Source of the DNA: Artemisia argyi
Taxonomy: Eukaryota > Streptophyta > Magnoliopsida > Asterales > Asteraceae
Length of the DNA stretch: 64,000 bases
Direction: 5' to 3'
Assembly (NCBI GenBank): GCA_030686995.1
Contig: CM060695.1
Location: 97,244,871-97,308,870 of the forward strand
Position 1 is the stretch's first letter. Every line of letters begins with the position of its first letter. Position numbers and translations under genes: made by a program. The notes beneath the pieces are model-generated. The model saw nothing but the letters and a program-made list of their open reading frames with translations. It was not told the DNA's origin and ran no database searches. Positions 10,829-22,500 of the stretch are shown here, piece after piece.

Positions 10829-12070
10829 CTATCTAAATTTTTATTTTTAGCACACTTCTATAAATTCATTCCGCACTTCATCAAGAAGCTAAGTAGTATG
10901 ATGTTTTGTAGGCGCGAGAAAAGCTGAAAACAGTTTCCAACTCTTTTACAAGATCAACGCCGTGTACGTTAACGGTGAACGATGATTAATGCAGACTCTA
11001 AAGGCGATTTTAACAAAACAGTGGAAGAATTAGAAATGTATGACTCAAAGGGGATCCAAATATATGTAGATATGATATGTACATTACGGAGTGAAACTTT
11101 CCTATGTCTAGTAAAGCAAGTCGACTGGTCAAAATCAAGTTTAGACAAAAGTTATACTTTGGAATTGTATCTACAATGGCATCACATTAAAAGAATTGAC
11201 AACATCCATTGAATAAGTGTGTCCTGATGTTCCTTTGTTTCTTGAAGAGTTGATCAAAAAATGGATTAGGGTGTCATGAACAACAATCAGATTAGCTATG
11301 CGGCCAAACAACATGTTTTGCAAGTTATATCGTAGCGAGAGCGTTCACTACTATTTTTAGGGGTGTTTGGAGAAGATTCAAAGCTCTGCTTCATAGGGTC
11401 ATGGGGCTGCTAGAAAATGCATTTTTTTAAAATGGCTTTTGCGTATGGATGTTGCTGTATTTAAGGATGTTTTGATATGTTGAGAAACCATGTTATGCAG
11501 AATCTTCCTATAGAAGGTTTGGGTGCATTCGACAAAGCCATTGCTTTTAATCCCTATTGTAGCCAATGTCTCCTGAACTATACTTTCTCCTCCACTCAAT
11601 CCAATAACCCAAACATATTTCCAATATTCTTTGCCCACTACCTACAACTCTAAGACTTCAATTGCAACCAAAGCTTCATGTAAACGAGACTTTGACCAAA
11701 CAACAAAACTGCATTTTCGTATATTAGTTCTTTTGCTCCCCATCTTATTTCATCTAACTTTTTAATAGTGTTTGGAATTAGCAACATCTAATTGTAACTT
11801 CTGTATGATATATTGTATTTCATTATCATCACTCCAACTATCTATAATTCTCTGTTGCACATCACTAGAAATTGTAGATAACACTGACAAGATTTTGTTA
11901 TAGTTGGTGCACTTCTTAGAAACGATCAACAATTCACAAGGTCTCACTCGACCAAAGACCTCGGTACAATGGCTACAAGACTTTGTTTACATTTGTTGCA
12001 GTTCATACAAACAAGCTACAATTCATTGTTGTACTAGAAAATGTTACTTGAGTCTAAAAATTCTCATGAG
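10829..12070. other. No recognisable gene
   Basis: Open frames of 61-79 codons exist on both strands (10982-11212 plus, 11399-11638 minus, 11762-11947 minus). None shows a motif I recognise. Decayed downstream exons of the NAC relic could be here but are not identifiable by eye. Confidence 0.4.
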
Positions 12071-12143
12071 GCGTTGGGGTGCTCGATATAATCTTAAGCT
12101 TCGCCGCCTAATGGTTTAATATTATATCGAGCACCGTCAATGC
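12071..12143. repeat. Inverted repeat (hairpin 1)
   Basis: GTGCTCGATATAAT at 12079-12092 pairs with ATTATATCGAGCAC at 12121-12134. Partial pairing extends outwards on both sides, with a 28-bp loop. Confidence 0.75.
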
Positions 12144-12209
12144 TTCTTGCAAAATTTAGATTCCCAGACTCTAAATTTTCTTAGTTTGATCATTTTTCAT
12201 AAGAGAAAC

Positions 12210-12298
12210 TTATCCGTGTTTAGAGCACAGCTGGTAAACCATAAATAGTAGGATTCTTCATTTTATGGTTTACCAACTGATGCTCTAAACACGGATAA
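12210..12298. repeat. Near-perfect 89-bp hairpin (hairpin 2)
   Basis: The left arm begins TTATCCGTGTTTAGAGCA and the right arm ends TGCTCTAAACACGGATAA. The arms pair over about 37 bp with one or two mismatches (GCTGGTAAACCATAAA with TTTATGGTTTACCAACTG) around a loop of about 15 bp. It could be a palindromic MITE remnant or a small-RNA foldback. Confidence 0.8.
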
Positions 12299-12299
12299 C

Positions 12300-13325
12300 G
12301 TGCTCGAGAATAACATCACTTTTTGTAATAGTTCACATGCGAATTCCATTTCTCTTTCCTTTCCGAAATTTTATATATTGTGGTCATGTGTACATAGCGT
12401 CGCTTTCTATTCGTTTCTTAAAACAAATACACATGGGCTTTATATACAAAAATTTAAGATAATGTATTTGATGATGTATTTCGAACGTTTTGTCATAAAT
12501 GATAAACAATTAAGTCGTCTCTACAATTTCTTAAACTTTGATCAAAATTTTATTGGTTGGCTCCATCACAATGCGTCACATAATGAGAATAATTAAAACA
12601 TAAATTGGCTCCGCGCAACGCTCGATAGCCTAATTTCTCGTTTTTATCTAACGCAAGTACAATCATCCATGATATCACATACATAAAAAATAATAAAAAA
12701 AATAAAGTAATAACTCCTTACTCATTTCTTTTATCCTTCCTCCCATGCCCTTATTGTAGCTCATTATAGTGTCACTAACTACTTTTTCTTGTGTCACTAA
12801 AAGTGTCGCATAAATACTTTCCCTTTCCTCTCATCCTACCTCCTACCTTTCATCTCATACATACGTTGTAACTCACCTAATATATTACTACAAGTGTCAC
12901 TAGCTCTCCTTCATATGTGCTCCTTTTCCTCCCACCATTATACCCAAGGTGAGTCGTAAATGGGACAACGCGTGATGGTGGTGACAACCGGGTGGTGCAC
13001 CATCCACTATTACACCCAGTCTAAAAGTGATATTATAAATGGATATTTTGGAAAATATGTAGTGGTTGATGGACATATGTGTAATGTTCTCCTGAAGTAG
13101 ACGAATATCAACGCAAAACGGCGGTTTATAATAGTAAATAACTATACTTGCAAACTTGTGGTTTTTGTGTGACCCTTGCGGGTTTAATTTGTATTAATTG
13201 CAAGAAAGAAAGTTTATAGGTTAAAAATAAAAAAAATATAAAAGTTTGAGGATTAAATAATATTTAAACTATTCAATTAGTGGTAGTTGTTGTTATCATT
13301 TTTAGTTAGAGGAGGGTTATTTTAT
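12300..13325. other. AT-rich intergenic DNA
   Basis: No gene or known repeat was recognised. The stretch 12680-12950 is rich in TCC/CCT and repeats the word GTGTCACTA several times. A frame at 12300-12596 has no recognisable motif. Confidence 0.4.
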
Positions 13326-13329
13326 ATAC

Positions 13330-13960
13330 CAAACTTTTCCTACATACTATGGAACTCATCCCCACCATTCATTTAAAAAGAAATCAATGGTTGAGTTAAA
13401 AGTATTTTAATATTTCACATATTTTTTATAATTTAAATATCTCTTAAACCGTTAATCGTTAATCGAAAATAATTACACCATCGCGACGAGCATTTAATTA
13501 TCTTTCTATAGACGAGCACTTTGATATACTTTCGACAAAAAAAATCGTTTTTTTCACGTTTTTCTCGTTACCGAAAAAATCACATGTGATATTACATATC
13601 ATGTGATATGTAATATCACATGTGATGTTTGTGTAATATTACATGTGACATGTGATATATCGCATGTGATTTTTTTGGTAACGAAAAAATGTGAAAAAAA
13701 CGAAAAAAACAAAAAAATTGTCAAAAATATATCAAAGTGTCTATCTATAAAAAGATAATAAAATGTTCGTAGTAACTGTATATATTTTTTTTTCGTTTAA
13801 TGATTAACGGTTTGAAATATATTAATATTTGAAAAAAAAAAAGAGAAAAAAAAAAGATGAAAGTGGGTTTTTTAAATTGTTTCATTCATTAGATCAAATA
13901 AAGATGAAAGGTAGAAATTAGTCCCATGTAAAAAAAATTTGGTTCTCAAATGATCTCAAA
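13330..13960. mobile_element. Long foldback element (about 0.6 kb, Mutator-like MITE?)
   Basis: The two halves are inverted copies meeting near 13620. Paired landmarks from inside out are ACATGTGATATTACAT, TCGTTACCGAAAAAATC with GATTTTTTTGGTAACGA, CACTTTGATATA with TATATCAAAGTG, AGATAATTAA-like text and AACCGTTAATC with GATTAACGGTT. The outermost pairing is ACCAAACTTTT near 13338 with AAAATTTGGT near 13940. Long arms without coding suggest a Mutator-type foldback. Exact ends and target duplication could not be fixed. Confidence 0.6.
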
Positions 13961-14003
13961 TCTTTTAGTTAAGGGTATGTAAATCTTTTAGTTAAGGGTA
14001 TGT
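13958..14003. repeat. 23-bp perfect tandem duplication
   Basis: AAATCTTTTAGTTAAGGG plus TATGT occurs twice head to tail, starting at 13958 and 13981. Confidence 0.9.
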
Positions 14004-14830
14004 AAGATTTATGTAAGTTAATTATTTTAAAATTTATGTAAGTTAAATTTTTTAAGGGTGTTTTGAGAAATCAATTTTACTCATTTTTAAGTGATTTTAA
14101 GTTTTTAAGAAATTTGATTTATAAGTAGTAGAGAGCCACATGTAGAGTCGAAGTTTCTAGCATTTCGTAAGTGGGCCGAACTATCAAATCACAAACTGAT
14201 GAAAATAAAAAATTTAATACTAGCATGCAAAAGATAAACACAAAGTATATAAAAACTTTTGGAGGGGCAGGGGTGCATACTTCGTCCCTAGCCACATGAT
14301 CTGTAAAGGCACAGTGACATAAAAAATGAATGACGCTGATCAGAACAAAGAAACGAAAAATTGAAAGTAGATAAGGAAGAGTTAAATCATTCAATGTCGT
14401 TGTTGTGTACAAGTGGGACTATTATATAGTCTACTGAAGAGACATAACCAGCTTGTAAGTTGCCAACAAAACAAAGAAACCAACTATACTAATAATTAGG
14501 AAATATAATGCTTCTAGAGACCCTCGTTGCACCATGCATGTTTCTCAACTTCCTTAAACTGCTACTTGTTGACTTACGTGTGTATCAGACGCAACGACAA
14601 GTTAACGTCATATAGGATCTAATGGGCGACCGGCCTTAAGAAACATTACTAACACTTGGCATTTCAACGACACATGATGTGTGATCGTGTCTCTTGTGTG
14701 ATCCTGTGTTTGGTCATGACAGCATGAATAACTATGGCCTCTAAGTAAGAACTTTAAGGGATTCAGCTACATTCTGTTGCAATCTCAAATGCATACAAAA
14801 ATATAAATTATCCATTTTGAAAATAACGAT

Positions 14831-14832
<2 letters not shown>

Positions 14833-14861
<29 letters not shown>
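14833..14861. repeat. Poly(T) tract, about 29 nt
   Basis: Uninterrupted T run in AT-rich intergenic DNA. No SINE or LINE body was recognised beside it. Confidence 0.8.
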
Positions 14862-15067
14862 GTTACTAAGTTCTCGTTGGCTTCTATTGCAAGTGTATAT
14901 TAAGGAAGTGTTACTAAGCTGGCAATTCAATTAAATCCTAAAAGTAAAAGAATCAATATCTTTAGATTTTATCTCATCGCAACATCTAGGGGAATTTAGG
15001 CATATGATCATACATTAGTTTTTAATAACGGGCATAAACAATTGATACTCAAGTACGTATGAATAAT

Positions 15068-15313
15068 TCAAAGATAAGTAACTAACTTTTCACAGAAATA
15101 GGCAGCAGGAGCAAGAATAGAGAGGGCAAGGACGTCACGATACACACAGAAAACAATCTCATTGACACCACCATTTAGAGCTACTTTGGTGATCACATGA
15201 TATCCTCCACTCAACAATTGTACCAAGGCCATTGCAACGTGCGCCTTCCTTGCTTGTCCCCCGCTAACTCCACCAGCTCTCCCCCCATCACGCCCAGCAA
15301 ATGATATTTCCAT
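15068..15313 (-). pseudogene. WAT1-related (EamA-type) transporter, lone first exon
   Basis: On the minus strand an ATG at 15313 starts a 74-residue exon-like stretch. After a Gly-rich leader it gives [40 protein letters not shown] and [13 protein letters not shown], the first two membrane segments of WAT1/MtN21-like transporters (At3g45870-like). A GTTAGT donor follows near 15076. No second exon (the family continues with RIRPP and a GLTYTNPTYAAA-type motif) was found towards lower coordinates down to about 12 kb. I call it a truncated or fragmentary gene. WAT1-like proteins are tonoplast or plasma-membrane transporters linked to auxin. A distant downstream exon cannot be excluded by eye. 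Confidence 0.7.
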
Positions 15314-15883
15314 CTAAGTATTTAACAGAAAAATGACTATAAATCTTGTGGTGCATGCATATAATTAAGATATCAGTACGTTGGTTGAGATTTCATTTTA
15401 AATCCAACCAATTTGACAATGACTGGTGAATAATTTGGTGGATGAAATATGATTGCAAAAGATGAGCATGTCATCTTCATCTTCAGATTGAAGTAAAAGA
15501 GTTAAGCTTGTATGAAAAGGAATAGGTCCAAATAGCGAATCAAAAGGGTCACTAGTCAGTCATAGTTAACTTATTTTTCACTTTTTATACATGTTCATTG
15601 GGCCACTAGACTTGCTTATATTTTAGAAAAATTATTAAAACCGTTGGACCCGTTCAGAAAATTTTCTGGATTCAAAGTAATCCACAGAACCTATTTGACA
15701 AAGGATTGGCCCAAAATTAAATTTATCATAAGGCTTATATTATTTCAACTAGTTTCAAATTTCTATGTGCATTTGTTATTTGTATCATGTTAAAAGTTGG
15801 CATGATCAAAGTTAGCATGCAGCATTGTGGAGTAACTAGTGTTTAATCTGAAAAATAAAGCCCCATTGGCAAGCAGCGTCTAA

Positions 15884-15886
<3 letters not shown>

Positions 15887-15933
<47 letters not shown>
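15887..15933. repeat. Poly(T) tract, about 47 nt, flanked by short inverted repeats
   Basis: The run is bracketed by AGCGTCTAAC on the left and GTTTAGACGCT on the right, which are inverted copies. This suggests a tiny MITE whose loop is an expanded T run. Confidence 0.6.
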
Positions 15934-15938
<5 letters not shown>

Positions 15939-17628
15939 TTCGTTTAGACGCTACTCAAAGGAGTGTTGAAATATAAACGTTATTGCTTTCTTTCTTGCTA
16001 TCGCTTTCCGCTACTACTTCCTGCTACCACTAATTGTGTCAAACACATCCATAATTACATATTTGATTAAGCATAAGTGAAAATTGTTACAAACTAAAAA
16101 AACCAAATATAATAACAAACATTATATCTAAGAACCATGTAATTAGTATGTGCAAGAACCAATTTTAAAATTCTAAGCAATAACACGTTAACTATTTTAG
16201 GTAACTCTACTTTTGATGACTAGATACCTAACAAATTTCTTAGCTAGAAAACTATATAAGTGAGTTAACTCTTCTATTTTAGTGTTGGAAAACAAAATTA
16301 GGGATCATCCAGAATCACAACAATTTCTACAATCATATATATGTTGCTTGCAAGCTAAATGCCCATAAGTGTTTCATTATTATGTTTTCTGGTTACAAAA
16401 AGTCACATCCCAATCACAGTAAATCTTGTTTCCCTAGTCACTTCACTACCAACTTCGCACACACGTAATGCACTTAAACACTTCAACGTTCAACCAGTAG
16501 TACCTCATATCTGTGATGAACTTCTATTATTTGTGATAACATGATAATGAAAGTTCGTACCATTTTAAATTATACTAGTATATAAGATGTGTGTTTGCTT
16601 TAGATTGGTTAGTTACCTATTGTGTGTATTGTCAGTGTTTTTTTCTTGTATCATGTTTCCTTTTTTAGAATATGATAAAGGCTTTAATTGAGTTGAGTTA
16701 AGACCTGATTAAGTGACTGAAATTATTGGATTACATAGTAACAAAAGTTGTTTAGTGGGAAACATGGGTGGAAATTTGAACTTAGTGGCACTATTGGTTA
16801 AATCTAATATTAAACGATTAGTGGTACGAGATTCGCTAATTTAATCTTTAATGTGGAGATTAAAAAAAAAAAAAAAAAAAGCTAGTTTTCGGTGATTTGA
16901 CCTTTTAAGCTCATCATTGCAATCATTGAATTGAGTTGAATGCCCCATTTTTGTAGTGCTATTGCATATTTAAGTTTTGATTTGTTACTATTATTCTCTT
17001 TGGATTGGCGAATTTTTGAGTTTGGTCTTTTGATGAAACACTTTAGAGATGAAGTATTTTATTTCCAGCTGTTAATGAAGATGTCTTTCAATTCAAAGCA
17101 AGAAAAGCCATTAGCTTTTAAATACAGTATGAAACTGGCAAAGCTAATGACAGATCAATCGAGCATCGGATCCATTACTTTTAAGTTCTATCTATCCTTT
17201 ACATTTAATTATAGGACTAGTGGTATTGCTACTTTTATTATGTTTGTGAATGATTTGTAAAGCTAGTAAAATGGATTTCAATTGACAACAGGAACTTGGA
17301 GGTAATTGCAGAACAAAGCATAACGAGTATACAAAGAACTCTTATGTAACCAAACATGTTTCTTACTCACTGTCCTATAGTTCATAAATTCTCCAAATGT
17401 TTCCATTTTCACCTTTATAATTTAACTTAGATGTTATCCTGAACTCTTGAACTACACGGTGACGACTTAGAGGTGACAATATCAAACCCCTTTATTTATT
17501 AATGGGTTTGATTCACGTTATTATTCTGTAATGGGTCAAATGGGTGTGATCGGTCAAAATTTGCCAAAAATGTATATTCTAATGCTTTAAAGGTAGGCTA
17601 GTGTAACAAACGAACATATTCCATGCAG
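15934..17628. other. Intergenic DNA, no gene recognised
   Basis: AT-rich sequence with short frames only (for example 16359-16544 and 16940-17260) and an A run at 16861-16880. No protein motif or repeat structure was recognised. Confidence 0.4.
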
Positions 17629-17644
17629 TGTTCTTGTAATGAAT

Positions 17645-17847
17645 AAGCGGATGAGGTTTTCACTCTTCAGGTTACCGGGGGAGGATGTGTTTTTGACTCA
17701 GGTGTACGCGGCTTAAGTGTATCCACGTATCCGTTCCCGACCCTTTCCCTAGCCACCCCAAGATGTGTACCTAGTGAGGTTTGAACCTGAGATTTCTTGT
17801 GAAAACATTACAGTGCCTAACCACTAGGCCATCTTAGTGGTGGTTAA
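17645..17847 (-). mobile_element. tRNA-derived SINE 1 (203 bp)
   Basis: On the minus strand the head has a box A-like TGGCCTAGTGGTTAGGC and a box B-like AGGTTCAAACCT, the internal RNA polymerase III promoter of tRNA-derived SINEs. The unit is flanked by a perfect 16-bp direct repeat TGTTCTTGTAATGAAT (17629-17644 and 17848-17863). The body is GC-richer than its surroundings. No protein is encoded. Confidence 0.92.
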
Positions 17848-18084
17848 TGTTCTTGTAATGAATGAAAGTATGAAACAGTTGGACCACCTAATTTTGTTTG
17901 GAAGTCTAAAAGTACCATATATTCTAAAAGAGGAAAGAAAATCAAAATCCTTTTAGAGATTTGGAAATGACATGGGATGCGATGACTAGTTAGGGGGTGC
18001 ATGTTTTCTTTAACAGTCGACAAAATACTATTGTAACCTGTTAGTTATAATTGATGTCAATCTTTTATCGGTAGGTCTAGATTA

Positions 18085-18408
<324 letters not shown>

Positions 18409-18831
18409 CTAACTCCTGTAAACATATGTAAAGAAATTTGTGCCGATTGTGGAATATTCACTAGCGTCAGTCGTTATCTATAGTTGTTACAACTTTCAAG
18501 TATATATCTTCTACCATGTATAGAAAAAGAAACATATTTGACTTCGGAGAATCAATATAGTACTTTTGCTTTCAACATTTGTTAAAACTTTATAACACAA
18601 ACTGTGTACATAAACATTTTCTTAATTTTGACCCATTTACTTAGGTTTGGTTATTTTGTCAGTTCGCCGTCATGGCTTATTAGTGATGTTACTTTCTAGA
18701 CTATTTTAAAAAATTATCATGCATTTATTGGAACAAATGATGACAAGATCTCTCCTATAATGGCCTGCAAAGTGCAAAAACATGATTTGTATAACATCCA
18801 AATATCATATTTATAATAAATTCATTCAGAG

Positions 18832-18837
18832 TTTATT
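18832..18837 (-). terminator. Putative poly(A) signal of the ABCG14-like gene
   Basis: AATAAA on the minus strand, about 135 nt after the stop codon at 18972. Confidence 0.5.
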
Positions 18838-18971
18838 TTTATCATTTGCATATATTCGTAAGTTAGTTTTATGCAGACATTTGCTACAAGGGTGGGTAAC
18901 ACACCCTACTTCCCTGTATAAAGTGATCAAAATTCAGGAAACATGTTATCTATTTCTAATATGAGTTATCT

Positions 18972-21698
18972 TCACCGGACCCTGTGTAATGCAAGATAAG
19001 CAACGAAACGATACCCAATCAACATCAATGCCATAGCCAATAAATCCATAGGCAAGTTATGTAACCCCACCGTTTTAACCGCTTTGAAATCTGCAACTTT
19101 GCAGTAAACTCCTTTTGAACACTCGTAAAGATCATTTTCATCATACTGAACCCCAAGAAGAAGCTTGTAACAATAGTAGCTGTAGCTCAAATACTTTAAC
19201 CAGACTATGAAAGTAGGGATTTGTTGTACGTAATATCCTCCAGCTATCAAGAAAACCAGCGTTGTAACCGATGCTAAAGTAGTGGCTTGTTTTACATCCA
19301 TAATGAGTATAGCACCTATTGCCAGCCCAAGACTTTGGGCCACAAGAACAGTGTAGAGTACAATGAGCCATGAAAGGATAAAGGTGGCTGGATCGGGTTT
19401 GAGCCCGCCCATCCAATAGAGTATGAAGGTAAAAGCAGTTGGGAGTGCAAGTTCAAGTGGTAGGTCTCCTATGGTTCTTGCTAGAAAGTAAGAGGAGAGA
19501 CGGTACATCCCTGATGACCGTTCTTTTATAAGCATTCTTCTTTCTTGAGGGAATGTGAAAACTGCATTGTAGAGTGGGTAAAATCCCCAAAAAACTGAGA
19601 AGAAGAAAAGCATTGCTATCTGCAAGAAACAAAAATGAATGTTCTTAGTGTTAATAATAAATCAAATAAGCAACTATAAACAGATTGGACAAGATAGCAT
19701 TTAGATGTGCCTAATTTATATTCCAGGAAATGCTCAAAATGTTTAATAAGTTCTTATTAATTTTTGAACATAGATAAAATGACCGAAATGGTCCTTCTTG
19801 TAAAAGAGGGGAGACACCACATGAAATGAAAATAGAAAACCTCTAAAATTTGGTTAAAATAAAGGGTGAGTACGAAAAATTTTTCCCTAATAAGCAGAAG
19901 CAGAATCTGGTTATCAAACATTAAAAGCTGATTATTACGACATGAAATCCCGATAACCAGATAGGCACTTATAAAAGGGATGAAAAAGCTCACACGATCT
20001 TCAATATGGGAGGTTGGAGTCTGCCACCATAGGAGTCCAGCCAAGATAGCAACACTTATGACTTGGAAGATTCTAAGCTTATTAAAAGCTTCAAATCTCC
20101 TCTCTCTTACTCCCCTGAGAAGAAGCACTTTGAACTGCTGACACCAGCTTGTGCACCATTGCTCTGATTGCACACCACGGCTTCCTACTGTTTTAAAAAG
20201 AGTTAGTTTATACGCAAACAGTGGCAATCTCAACCTATATTCTTTTTCTATAATCCAACCTGGCCCATACTAAAGATGATACCCCGGACCCATTATGAAC
20301 CATTGCCACCTATAAGTAGCACTTACTAGTTTATTTATTTATTTATTTATTTATTTTTTTTAAGTAGCACTTACTAGTTGCTAGTTATAAACTTATATTA
20401 AGCCTCATTTATAATAAATTCTTACTTGTCAAACCTCCTTTTGCATGATTGTAGTTGCAAACATCCAAATCACATAAATCTGTTTTCAGCCTTGTTGAAA
20501 TGTTTGTTTCATAGCAAGTGACAAGTTTTTTCCTTACTGCTTTCCGCTCTTCTTCTGCATTCTCACCTTGCTCACATTCCTCTTGCAATGAATCAGGTGA
20601 AATTCCTGTTTGACATTTAAATATTTTATGATCATATGTCAAAAGTTTCTTTCACATTATTATTTTGTGCTTTGCAGTGGGGTCTCCCTTTTTTCATTAG
20701 TTTTTTGGTTAATAAAAAATGAAAATTGCAGCAACTTACCGTTAGCAAGATCTAGTAAAAGGTCAGCCGGGTTGACTGTGACAGATGTAGAAAATCCAAT
20801 TGAAGAGAAATACTCCAAGGCTGTGGAAGCAGGACCATAGTAAATTTGTGAGCCTTCAGCTAACAAGACCACTGTATCAAACATAAGGTAGATCCGGCTA
20901 GACGGCTGGTGAATAGTAGTGACCACGGTTCGTCCACCACTGGCCAACCTTTTGACCGTGGACATGATCCTCTGGGCGGTGGTCGAGTCCAAACCAGACG
21001 TAGGCTCATCTAACAACAACAAACTTGGGTTAATTAACATTTCTTGGCCTATGCTTACCCTCTTTTTCTCCCCACCTGATATACCTCTAAATAGTGGACC
21101 ACCTATCATACTACTTTTACACCTGGTCAACCCCAATTCTGTAACAACTTGGTCCACTTGGTTGACCTTTTCGTCTCGGGTCACACTTTTTGGTAGTCTT
21201 AACATAGCAGTAAATAAGAGGGTTTCAGTCACAGTAAGGTGAGGATAAAGAACATCATCTTGAGCCACAAATCCAGTTCTCCTTTTAGTAGAACCACAGA
21301 ATGGTTGGCTGTTATACGTTATCTTTCCAGATAGTTGACCAGCCAACCGTCCTCCCAGGGCTGTTAGAAGGGTTGTCTTACCACTACCCGATGGACCCAA
21401 CATGGCTAGCATCTCACCTGGACGAACCATACCTGTCACACCCTTTAGTATTGTCTTGTCTCTTGTACCGAGTTTAACTTTGTATGCAACTTCTTCAAAC
21501 TGCAAAAGATATGGAAAACATTAGTTAAGCAAAAATCATAGTCATAGCACTTGTTTATGATAAGTATATAAGAATTTAGTAGTTCGGAAATGAGAAAAAA
21601 ACCTTTAAAGTTATGGGGTATAAAGCCATCTTTAGAAAGGACTTAGCATGATCATGATCATCAGGTTTTACCATATTTTGATCTTCTTCCATCTCCAT
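18972..21698 (-). CDS. ABCG14: ABCG14-like half-size ABC transporter (five exons, 625 residues)
   Basis: Exons on the minus strand are 21698-21603, 21499-20740, 20605-20426, 20187-19994 and 19619-18972. All introns are GT-AG and phases are consistent, giving 625 residues. The start [10 protein letters not shown] is chosen as the first Met of the exon leading into [18 protein letters not shown]. Walker A is GPSGSGKTT (about 67-75), the signature ISGGEKKR (172-179), Walker B LLLLDEP (192-198), followed by TIHQPSS. The membrane half has [36 protein letters not shown] and further helices, ending [13 protein letters not shown]. The resemblance to Arabidopsis ABCG14 is strong ([32 protein letters not shown]). 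ABCG14 exports trans-zeatin cytokinins for root-to-shoot transport at the plasma membrane. No disabling lesion was seen. A close paralogue is the main alternative. Confidence 0.9.
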
Positions 21699-21793
21699 GG
21701 GTTTATTAGTATTGGTGGTGGGGTGGTGTTTATCTATATATGCTTTGGTTTAAGCTCTTGAGTTGCTTAACAAAGTAACTTGCATGATGCAAG

Positions 21794-21801
21794 TATATAT
21801 A
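21794..21801 (-). promoter_or_regulatory. TATA box candidate of the ABCG14-like gene
   Basis: TATATATA on the minus strand, about 95-105 nt before the start codon. This spacing fits a short 5' leader. Confidence 0.5.
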
Positions 21802-21940
21802 CACAGTGTGTATGCATGCTATGAAGTATAGTCAAGAATCACTAATGTAAGACCACGCTCAATGGTGGGCCACGGCCGATTTAGAACACGTGCCGGTGTG
21901 TCACATCTTAGAGCTACGCGTAACTTTGAGTTGAATTTAG

Positions 21941-22140
21941 CAATGTTGCAAAAATCGGCCTGGGCGGCATTGTAATCCTAATCGACGATTACAAGGTACA
22001 CGGCCTTCTACCTTGCTGATTTTTACAATGTAATCTGCCTTGTAATCGGTAATTACAAGGTAATCGGCCTTGTAATTGGCTATTACACGCTACAGGATGG
22101 TCAACCGCCTCACTACCGACTCACGATTTTTGCAACATTG
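21941..22140. mobile_element. hAT-type MITE, family A copy 2 (200 bp)
   Basis: Perfect 17-bp terminal inverted repeats CAATGTTGCAAAAATCG are flanked by a perfect 8-bp duplication GAATTTAG (21933-21940 and 22141-22148). The interior repeats TAATCGGCCTTGTAAT-like text. It lies about 240 bp upstream of the ABCG14-like start codon, inside the likely promoter region. It is the sister of 10384-10577. Confidence 0.94.
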
Positions 22141-22281
22141 GAATTTAGTGACTACTACCAAAGCCTCAAGTCCATATAAACCAACATACTAGAGTTGGAA
22201 AAATAGGTCGGATGGGTTAAACCCCAAACATTTAACAATCCCCTCTTTATGTTTCTAAAAATTGTTGACATGTGAAAAGTA

Positions 22282-22483
22282 AAATAACTCCCAATACCTT
22301 CTTCCACAATGTATGGGGAGGTTGAGACATAGACAGCCTTACCCCTACCTAAGGTAGACAAGCTGCTTCCGGTTATACCAAAGGTAGAAAAGGACCTCCG
22401 ACCTTGCAAGGGGTGATGATCGAACCCTAGACCTCTGCCTCCAGAGGCAGGGGTGTTAACCACTTGATCCAACCTTGTTCTTT
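22282..22483 (-). mobile_element. tRNA-derived SINE 2 (202 bp)
   Basis: On the minus strand the head reads GGATCAAGTGGTTAACAC (box A) and GGGTTCGATCAT (box B). The unit is bracketed by a 17-bp direct repeat TTGACATGTGAAAAGTA (22265-22281 and 22484-22500). It is similar in size and structure to the SINE at 17645-17847 but different in body sequence. It is oriented with the ABC transporter and lies upstream of it. Confidence 0.92.
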
Positions 22484-22500
22484 TTGACATGTGAAAAGTA

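Noticed and set aside
11399..11638. A 79-codon minus-strand frame considered as a host gene
   Set aside because: No recognisable motif, no start or splice context, and it overlaps no other evidence.
14119..14412. A 97-codon minus-strand frame considered as exon 2 of the WAT1-like gene
   Set aside because: It is hydrophobic but lacks the conserved motifs expected after the first WAT1 exon, and no acceptor fits.
14833..14861. Tail of a SINE or LINE
   Set aside because: No tRNA-like head, no reverse transcriptase and no flanking duplication were found next to the T run.
20610..20840. Plus-strand frames overlapping the ABC transporter
   Set aside because: They are the complement of exons and introns with confirmed splice phases and conserved domains on the minus strand.
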